Shown: piece by piece, positions 32,021 to 37,624 of the stretch | Position numbering within the stretch: the stretch's first letter is position 1 | Layout of the letters: the number at the start of each line of letters is the position of its first letter | Source of the DNA: Eubacteriales bacterium | GTDB lineage: Bacteria > Bacillota > Clostridia > Christensenellales > Aristaeellaceae | Reading direction: 5' to 3' | DNA: 37,624 nucleotides | Assembly: GCA_028693055.1 (NCBI GenBank) | Contig: JAQUWD010000033.1 | Span: 5,890 to 43,513, forward strand | Notes under the pieces: generated by a model | Told to the model about the DNA's origin: nothing | The model's input: only the letters and a program-made list of their open reading frames with translations | Database searches by the model: none | Made by a program: the position numbers and the translations under genes

Positions 32021-32220
32021 TCAGGCAAGGGAAAAAGGAGGAATGGAGAAGCTCGCCGGGCCTCCTCAAGCCCAAGCGAGCGGGGGAAAACGTCATCGAA
32101 AAGCCGATTCGGAGGGGGTAGCAACCGCGTCGTTTTTCTTTGACAGGATGAGCATAACAGAGAAATATGGCGGTTCTGTGATGGTTTTTAGAACATCTTG
32201 TAACGACGGCCTGATTTCTA

Positions 32221-35200
32221 TCAATTTTCTGACCTGCGCAGTACCACGCCCTCTTCGCCAAAGCAATCACGGAACCCGCTTAGTAACGCGTCGCTTCCAT
32301 CGCACCAGTTTTCCGGCTCCAGCAGAAGCGCAATGCCCTCGTCCTGCAATTTCACATATACGGGCACCGCTCCTCCATGCTCCCCGCAGAGCTCCTTCAC
32401 CCGTTCCAGATCAGCCCGGGAAGGGGCTAGCAGATAAAGCTTTTGTTTCGCCAGCTTGGCCCTTTGGGCGGCAGTCAACGGGGGAGTGGCTTTCTCCGTA
32501 ACAGCGACCTTCGGGCTTCCTCTTTTCACAGGTTGGCGAGGCTGGCTTCTTCCCGCCTTTCCTTCATTCCATTCTTTGGCGGGCTTGAGCTTCAGCCCCA
32601 CGTTTTGCGCGTTGAGGGGCCGTACCCCATCAACGAGAAGCTTCGGCTCCTCCTCCTCGCGGAAGCTTAACTTACCGTCCAGCACCACAAGGCTGTCCAC
32701 GGCCAGCATGAACGCATAGCGCTCGTATACCTTAGGGAACACCAAGCCCTCAATGACCCCGGTTAAATCCTCCAACGACAAGAAGCCCATCATGGAGCCC
32801 TTCTTGGTAATCTTACCCTTGCTTAAGGTCAGGATTCCCGCCATGCTTACCTGCATTCCGTCATACTCTACGCCGTGGTTTTCGCTTTCCGCCAAATCCG
32901 TTACCTCCGCCACGGTGGTAAAGCCGGATTGCAGCAGCTGCGCTACCTCGTCTAGGGGATGGCCGGTGATATAGACCCCTGTCATTTCCTTTTCCATACT
33001 CAAAAGCGCCTTTAAGGGATGCTCCGGCATGTCCGGGATGACAAACGCCGGTGCGGCGCTCTGCTCCCCGCCGCCCATGGCCAAATCGAATAGGCTCACC
33101 TGCCCGGCTACATTCTGGCGGCGCTTCTGGGCTGTGTCGTCCATCAATCCCTCGTAAACGCTTAGCAGCTGGGCGCGGTTATGGCCCAGTCGGTCAAAGG
33201 CTCCGGCCTTGATCAGGCTTTCCACGGTGCGCTTATTGAGGGTTTCGCCGCAAGCCCTTTCCACAAAATCAAAAATATCCTGATAAGCCCCTCTGGCTCG
33301 CTCCTTCTCAATTAGCTCTACTGCGCCGTAGCCTACGTTCTTCACCCCGCCCAAGCCGAAACGGATGCCCTGCGTGCCCGTCTCGTCCTGATCTACGCTG
33401 AAACGCCAAACGCTCTTGTTCACATCCGGGGGCAGCATGGGGATTTGGTGGGAACGGCAGTACTGGATATATCCGGCTACCTTGGGGGCGTTATCCATGA
33501 CGCTGTTCATAATAGCCGCCATAAAGGGGACGGGATAATGGAGCTTGAGCCACCCGGTTTCCACAGCCACCATGCCATAGGCGGCGGCGTGGCTTTTATT
33601 AAAGGCATAGCTGGCAAAGGAGCTCATCTCGTCATAAATATGCTCCGCTACCTCCTTGGGCACGCCCCGGCGCACGCAGCCGTCGATGACCACGGCTCCG
33701 TTTGCATCGGTCATGCCGTTTACGAAATACTCCCGTTCCGTAGCCATTACATCTTTTTTCTTCTTCGCCATAGCGCGGCGCATCAGATCGCTGCGGCCGA
33801 GGCTGTAGCCAGCCAAATCCCGAACGATCTGCATCACCTGCTCCTGATAGACCATGCAGCCGTAGGTAACCTCCAAAATGGGCTTGAGCAGCGGGGTTTC
33901 GTAGCGTACGGTAGCCGGATTTTCCTTCCCGGCAATATAACGGGGAATGGATTCCATGGGGCCGGGACGATACAGCGATATGGCTGCGATGATATCCTCA
34001 AAGCAGCTGGGCTTCATGTTCTGCAAGAAAAGTCGCATGCCGGAGGATTCCAGCTGGAATACGCCGTCCGTATCCCCAGCGGAAATCATTTGATAAACCC
34101 CCGCGTCGTTCAGCGGTATCTCCTCTGGCTTCATAGATACGCCCTGAGCTTGCATCATATCCAGCGTATCCCGTATCACCGTTAAGGTGCGCAGCCCCAG
34201 AAAATCCATTTTCAGCAATCCCAGTTTTTCCAAGGTTCCCATGGGATACTGGGTGGTAATTACATCGTCGTTGGTTTGCAGGGGAACGTATTCCGTCACC
34301 GGCTTTGCGGTAATCAGCACCCCCGCCGCGTGGGTGCTAGCATGCCGTGGCATACCCTCCAGCAAGAGGGCTGTATCGTACAGCTTGCGCACCTTGGGGT
34401 CGGTATGTACCTGCTCCTTCAATTGCGGGCTTAACTCCAGCGCTTTGGACAATGTCATGTCCAGTGAAAAGGGAATTGCCTTCGCCACCTGATCTACCGC
34501 TGCATAGCTCATCCCCATCACGCGGCCCACATCCCGGATAACCGCCTTGGCCTTCATGGTTCCAAAGGTGATAATCTGGCTAACGTGATCGTTGCCGTAC
34601 TTTCTGGCTACATAATCGATGACCTCCTGCCGTCTTTCATAGCAGAAGTCGATATCCAAATCGGGCATGCTCATGCGCTCCGGGTTTAAAAAGCGCTCGA
34701 AGAGCAGGTTATATTGAAGCGGGTCCAGCATGGTGATGCTCAGCGTATAGGCCACAATACTGCCCGCGCCGCTGCCCCGTCCGGGCCCGACCATGATTCC
34801 ATTTTTCTTGGCATAGCTGATAAAATCCCACACGATCAGGAAATAGTCCACATACCCCATTCGAGCGATCATATCAAGCTCATAGCGCAGCCGCTTCACC
34901 GGCTCGGAGTCAAAGTCGCTCCACTGGCTGGGGTACAGCCTTTTCAGCCCGTCCTTGCACAGCCGGGTCAGCATTTCCTCCGCCGTTTCCCCGGTTTCAA
35001 TGGGAAAGTGCGGTAGATGAAGATGCTTAAAATCAAAGGTAACCTTGCAGCGCTCTGCTATTTTCTGGGTGTTTTCAATCGCGTCCGGCAGCTTGGGAAA
35101 GAGCGAGCGCATCTCGCTTTCGCTTTTGACATACAATTCCTCGGTTTCCATGCGCATCCGGGCTTCATCCTGCAGGGTTTTGCCCGTTTGGATGCACATC

Positions 35201-35853
35201 AGCACCTCCTGCGCGGCAGCGTCGTCCCGGTAGAGGTAGTGGCAGTCGTTGGTTGCCGCTAGCGGGACGCCGGTTTCCCGCGCTAGCTGCACCAATCGTG
35301 GCAGCACTGTTTTTTCCTCAGCCAGCCCGTGATCCATAATTTCTATATAGTAGTTGCCCTTCCCGAACATGGCCTCCATATCCAAAGCATACTTCCGCGC
35401 GTCCTCGTAACGCCCCTGTAAAAGCAGCTTGGGCAGATCGCCGCTTAAGCAAGCCGAAAGGCAAATTAAGCCCTCGCAATGCTGCTTTAACAAGGCATAA
35501 TCAATACGGGGCTTATAGTAAAACCCTTCGGTAAAGCCGTCGCTGACCAGCTTGACCAAATTCTGATATCCCGTGTTGTTTTCACACAGCAGAATCATAT
35601 GGCTGTATTCCCGGGCAGCGCCATGCTTCTCCATCCGGTCGGGGCAGATATAGACCTCGCAGCCAATGATAGGCTGAATGCCCTGCTCCAAACAGGCGTT
35701 ATAAAAATCCACCGCGCCGTACATCACCCCATGGTCGGTGATGGCGGCGTGGGTAAAGCCAAGCTCGACCAAACGCTTCACCAGCGGTTTGATGCGGTTG
35801 GCTCCGTCCAGCAGGCTATATTCCGTATGCAAATGCAGGTGAGTAAAGGCCAT
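32221..35853 (-). CDS. dnaE: DNA polymerase III subunit alpha (DnaE)
   Basis: 1210 residues, a normal DnaE length. AAGGAG lies 7 bases before ATG 35853. Domains: PHP (1 to about 210, FTHLHLHTEYSLLDG), polymerase core with VGPGRGSGAGSIVAY and catalytic Asp residues in PDLDIDF (about 396-401) and KMDFLGL (about 548), helix-hairpin-helix region, and an OB fold near the end (about 990-1070, VSMAGILTLSKGKITKKGS). Gram-positive bacteria typically also have PolC; here DnaE would extend primers or replicate the lagging strand. Single-gene transcript with its own promoter and terminator. Confidence 0.97.
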   Translation of the reverse strand: MAFTHLHLHTEYSLLDGANRIKPLVKRLVELGFTHAAITDHGVMYGAVDFYNACLEQGIQPIIGCEVYICPDRMEKHGAAREYSHMILLCENNTGYQNLVKLVSDGFTEGFYYKPRIDYALLKQHCEGLICLSACLSGDLPKLLLQGRYEDARKYALDMEAMFGKGNYYIEIMDHGLAEEKTVLPRLVQLARETGVPLAATNDCHYLYRDDAAAQEVLMCIQTGKTLQDEARMRMETEELYVKSESEMRSLFPKLPDAIENTQKIAERCKVTFDFKHLHLPHFPIETGETAEEMLTRLCKDGLKRLYPSQWSDFDSEPVKRLRYELDMIARMGYVDYFLIVWDFISYAKKNGIMVGPGRGSGAGSIVAYTLSITMLDPLQYNLLFERFLNPERMSMPDLDIDFCYERRQEVIDYVARKYGNDHVSQIITFGTMKAKAVIRDVGRVMGMSYAAVDQVAKAIPFSLDMTLSKALELSPQLKEQVHTDPKVRKLYDTALLLEGMPRHASTHAAGVLITAKPVTEYVPLQTNDDVITTQYPMGTLEKLGLLKMDFLGLRTLTVIRDTLDMMQAQGVSMKPEEIPLNDAGVYQMISAGDTDGVFQLESSGMRLFLQNMKPSCFEDIIAAISLYRPGPMESIPRYIAGKENPATVRYETPLLKPILEVTYGCMVYQEQVMQIVRDLAGYSLGRSDLMRRAMAKKKKDVMATEREYFVNGMTDANGAVVIDGCVRRGVPKEVAEHIYDEMSSFASYAFNKSHAAAYGMVAVETGWLKLHYPVPFMAAIMNSVMDNAPKVAGYIQYCRSHQIPMLPPDVNKSVWRFSVDQDETGTQGIRFGLGGVKNVGYGAVELIEKERARGAYQDIFDFVERACGETLNKRTVESLIKAGAFDRLGHNRAQLLSVYEGLMDDTAQKRRQNVAGQVSLFDLAMGGGEQSAAPAFVIPDMPEHPLKALLSMEKEMTGVYITGHPLDEVAQLLQSGFTTVAEVTDLAESENHGVEYDGMQVSMAGILTLSKGKITKKGSMMGFLSLEDLTGVIEGLVFPKVYERYAFMLAVDSLVVLDGKLSFREEEEPKLLVDGVRPLNAQNVGLKLKPAKEWNEGKAGRSQPRQPVKRGSPKVAVTEKATPPLTAAQRAKLAKQKLYLLAPSRADLERVKELCGEHGGAVPVYVKLQDEGIALLLEPENWCDGSDALLSGFRDCFGEEGVVLRRSEN

Positions 35854-35903
35854 ATCAGCTCTCCTTATCCTACGCTGTCCGCTTTTCCTAACGGGCTATG
35901 GCT

Positions 35904-35912
35904 ATTATACCA
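35904..35912 (-). promoter_or_regulatory. dnaE promoter, extended -10
   Basis: Minus strand TGGTATAAT (35904-35912), an extended -10; no clear -35. It lies about 20 bases from the divergent promoter of the next gene. Confidence 0.6.
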
Positions 35913-35934
35913 TTTTATCTGAAAATGAGATAGG

Positions 35935-35962
35935 TTGACAGTTGGAAAAAGAGCGCTATACT
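35935..35962 (+). promoter_or_regulatory. Promoter of the chagasin-like gene
   Basis: TTGACA (35935-35940), a 16-bp spacer and TATACT (35957-35962), followed by AAAGGAGG before the start codon. Confidence 0.8.
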
Positions 35963-35996
35963 TTACCTATCAAGAATCACAAAGGAGGCGTTCCCA

Positions 35997-36389
35997 ATGA
36001 AAAAATGGTTGATCTCTTTGCTTCTGTTATGTCTGCTGACCGTTCCCGCCTTTGCGGAGGAAGGCGGCGACCCGCCGTTGGCTCCCGACCTGTACCTGAC
36101 AGGCAACCCTACTACCGGCTATAGCTGGTTTGCCGAGGTTGACGAGCCTACCGTTCTTGCCGTAACAGACAACGGCTATGTGCAGGACGAGGGAGAAGGC
36201 GTCGGCGTTGGCGGCGTTTTCCAATTCCGTTTGGACGGCTTAAAGGAAGGCATGGCCAAGGTAACCTTCCGTTACGCAAGGGCTTGGGAAACCGAAGAAG
36301 CTCCCCTATGCGAGCTTAGCTATGATGTGTATGTCAGCGAAGACCTGGATACGTCGATTTATTCGATAAACGTCAATCCCGGCCTGTAG
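35997..36389 (+). CDS. Chagasin-like (MEROPS I42) cysteine protease inhibitor, secreted
   Basis: 130 residues with a signal peptide (MKKWLISLLLLCLLTVPAFA, cut near residue 20). The mature 110 residues show the three inhibitory loops of the family: NPTTGYSW (37-44), GVGG (70-73) and RAWE (95-98, usually RPW). Family members block papain-like cysteine proteases; in Gram-positive bacteria they act outside the membrane. No protease gene is adjacent, so the target is unknown. Single gene between its own promoter and a bidirectional terminator. Confidence 0.85.
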   Translation: MKKWLISLLLLCLLTVPAFAEEGGDPPLAPDLYLTGNPTTGYSWFAEVDEPTVLAVTDNGYVQDEGEGVGVGGVFQFRLDGLKEGMAKVTFRYARAWETEEAPLCELSYDVYVSEDLDTSIYSINVNPGL

Positions 36390-36424
36390 TAAACATCACC
36401 CATCCATTTACAAAACGGAGCAAA

Positions 36425-36478
36425 AAATGCTCGTGCCGTACCGGAGGGATCCGTTCCTCCGGCGCTGCACGAGCATTT
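36425..36478. terminator. Bidirectional terminator between convergent genes
   Basis: A 12-bp outer stem AAATGCTCGTGC/GCACGAGCATTT (36425-36436, 36467-36478) with an inner stem CCGGAGG/CCTCCGG (36441-36447, 36456-36462). A-run and T-run on the two sides serve both strands. Confidence 0.85.
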
Positions 36479-36534
36479 CTATGTTTCAAATACCGATAAG
36501 CAATCAAGGCGTATGGCTTTCCAGATCCGCACCG

Positions 36535-37356
36535 TTATTTCGTCGTGGTCGTCTTAGCGGGCGTTTTAAGGGCTTCCTCCAGCTGCTTGTTCAGCTCGTC
36601 GATTTCCTTTTGCATTTGGGTCTTAATTGCCAAAACAGCCGATTCAGCCTCCGCCTTTGCGCTGGCAATGGCGGTCTCCGCGTCCTTCTTGGCGGCGGCA
36701 ATGGCGGCCTCCGTATCGTTCTTGGACTTGGAAGCTACGTCCGTTACGGCAGCCTTGGCTGCTTCCAATTCCTTGGTGAGCTTATCCAGCGTGGTCTGAG
36801 AGTCGCTCTGCGCCTTTTGAAGGTCAGCCAGCTTCTTCTCGCTTTCCGTCAGCTTGGCTTCCATTTCTGCTTCCTTCGCTACAGACTCCGTCAGGCCCTT
36901 CTCGGCTTGCGCCAGCTTGGCTTCCGTCTCGGATAGCTTCGCCGCGGATTCCGTCAGCTTTTTCTCAGTCTCGGTCAGCTTCGCCGTCGTATCGGTCAAG
37001 GTCTTTTCCTTTGCAGCCAGCTCGGCAGCGGCCTTGTCGGCGGCTTCCTTCGCGGCGGCTTCATAGTCGGCGGTTGCCTTTTCAGCGGCGGCTTTAACCG
37101 TTTCCAGCTCGGCTGCGGTCTTTTCGCCCTCTGCCTTAAGGGTTTCCAAATTGGCGTTTGCCATATCCATATCGGCCTTAGCGGCTTCCAGCGCGGTGTT
37201 GGCGTCCAGTAGCTCGGTGGTCAACGTCGTGCTAGCCGTTACTGCATTGTTCTTGCCCACGAAGCCCACAATGGCTAGTATGACCGCTACAATCAACGCA
37301 ACGCATATGAGGAGCATCGGAATATTTTTTTGAGTATTCGCCTTGGAATCAGACAT
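36535..37356 (-). CDS. Membrane-anchored coiled-coil protein
   Basis: 273 residues. AGGAGG lies 8 bases before ATG 37356. A short charged N-terminus and one membrane helix (about 13-33, MLLICVALIVAVILAIVGF) are followed by about 225 residues of Ala/Lys/Glu-rich heptads, with recurring 7-residue units such as KLTETEK, KLTESAA, KLSETEA and KLAQAEK (about 126-175), and a Thr/Lys-rich end. It would form a long coiled coil, most likely outside the cell or, less likely, in the cytoplasm. No enzyme domain. A TATACT-type -10 box is upstream with a weak -35. Function unknown; spacer or cell-envelope structural roles are possible. Confidence 0.8.
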   Translation of the reverse strand: MSDSKANTQKNIPMLLICVALIVAVILAIVGFVGKNNAVTASTTLTTELLDANTALEAAKADMDMANANLETLKAEGEKTAAELETVKAAAEKATADYEAAAKEAADKAAAELAAKEKTLTDTTAKLTETEKKLTESAAKLSETEAKLAQAEKGLTESVAKEAEMEAKLTESEKKLADLQKAQSDSQTTLDKLTKELEAAKAAVTDVASKSKNDTEAAIAAAKKDAETAIASAKAEAESAVLAIKTQMQKEIDELNKQLEEALKTPAKTTTTK

Positions 37357-37522
37357 TGGAAAAACCTCCTATTCAGTTCAAATTGTTACATTCAGTATAA
37401 CACAATGCGGAAAAAAAGGAAAGATGCAGAAAATAACATTACTGTGAACATGCAGCTTGGTCTTTGGGAATCGTCGGTTCTGCCAAAAGTGAACGATCCC
37501 GGGCGTTTAACACTTAATAGCC

Positions 37523-37560
37523 AATAAAAACCATCAAAGTCAATAATGGCTTTATTTTTT
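37523..37560 (+). terminator. Imperfect hairpin with T-run
   Basis: AATAAAAACCAT (37523-37534) faces ATGGCTTTATT (37546-37556) with a T-run to 37560. No plus-strand gene precedes it closely, so its role is uncertain. Confidence 0.35.
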
Positions 37561-37581
37561 TGAGAAAATTTGAAATACATA

Positions 37582-37611
37582 TTGTCGTAATGTGTCGTTA
37601 TGTGATATAAT
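37582..37611 (+). promoter_or_regulatory. Promoter with tandem 10-bp repeats at the window edge
   Basis: TTGTCG (37582-37587), an 18-bp spacer and consensus TATAAT (37606-37611). Two abutting near-identical 10-mers, GTCGTAATGT (37584-37593) and GTCGTTATGT (37594-37603), fill the spacer. CGTTAT (37596-37601) also pairs with ATAACG (37610-37615) across the -10. It should drive a gene beyond the window. Confidence 0.6.
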
Positions 37612-37624
37612 AACGTGAGGGTGA

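Noticed and set aside
31938..32270. 110-codon minus-strand frame after dnaE
   Set aside because: Overlaps the dnaE end and runs through the dnaE terminator; no ribosome site.
33445..34185. 246-codon plus-strand frame
   Set aside because: Antisense to the conserved core of dnaE; His-rich composition typical of antisense frames.

Overview
The window looks like chromosome of a Gram-positive, Clostridia-type bacterium, probably gut-associated and of moderate GC; I cannot place the genus. Reasons: strong AGGAGG-type ribosome binding sites, sigma-A-type promoters (TTGACA, 17 bp, TATAAT-like), hairpin-plus-T terminators, sortase-anchored surface proteins with PPxTGD signals, separate secD and secF genes, a DnaE-type polymerase III alpha subunit, and single-membrane secreted proteins.

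Layout. (1) 1-6900 is a decaying accessory region. Two paralogous sortase-anchored Ig-domain surface proteins (1-690 partial, 1728-3590) each end in the same 3' flank, which holds a remnant of a serine-recombinase C-terminus and a shared hairpin. Next come a strong promoter and a riboswitch-like leader (possibly guanidine-IV/mepA class) driving a chimeric ORF: the N-terminus of a MATE exporter fused in frame to the C-terminus of a cytidylate-kinase-like protein. Then follow fragments of an Mbeg1-like hydrolase, of a membrane protein, of a small alarmone synthetase and of an AraC-type response regulator, the last two meeting tail to tail. (2) 6972-10554: alpha/beta hydrolase and kduI (uronate catabolism), divergent from two sugar ABC permeases that have no binding protein or ATPase beside them; the divergent region carries a palindrome and alternative hairpins. 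(3) 10560-14843, minus strand: small secreted protein, secF, secD, a small membrane protein and an Fpg/Nei-like glycosylase without the N-terminal proline. (4) 15037-16056: LacI-type regulator with promoter and operator, followed by a ladder of hairpins ending in a terminator.

(5) 16351-20793 is the most unusual part. It is a tight four-gene operon: a small unknown protein, a Syd-like (SUKH superfamily) protein, a 690-residue unknown protein with a 12-residue acidic tandem repeat, and a soluble VirD4/TraD-like ATPase with an altered Walker B motif. No conjugation or relaxase genes accompany it. This is my candidate for an undescribed system. (6) 20834-26869: deoC, aldose 1-epimerase, a DUF2804 protein, a Tim44-like zinc-ribbon membrane protein and a large secreted protein. 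(7) 26870-31895, minus strand: an envelope-glycan operon with two paralogous GT-C glycosyltransferases and an acyltransferase, with argH (arginine synthesis) embedded between the glycosyltransferases. (8) 32221-37624: dnaE, a chagasin-like protease inhibitor, a membrane-anchored coiled-coil protein, and a promoter with tandem repeats at the right edge.

All assignments come from reading the sequence and from recalled family signatures; no database search was run.
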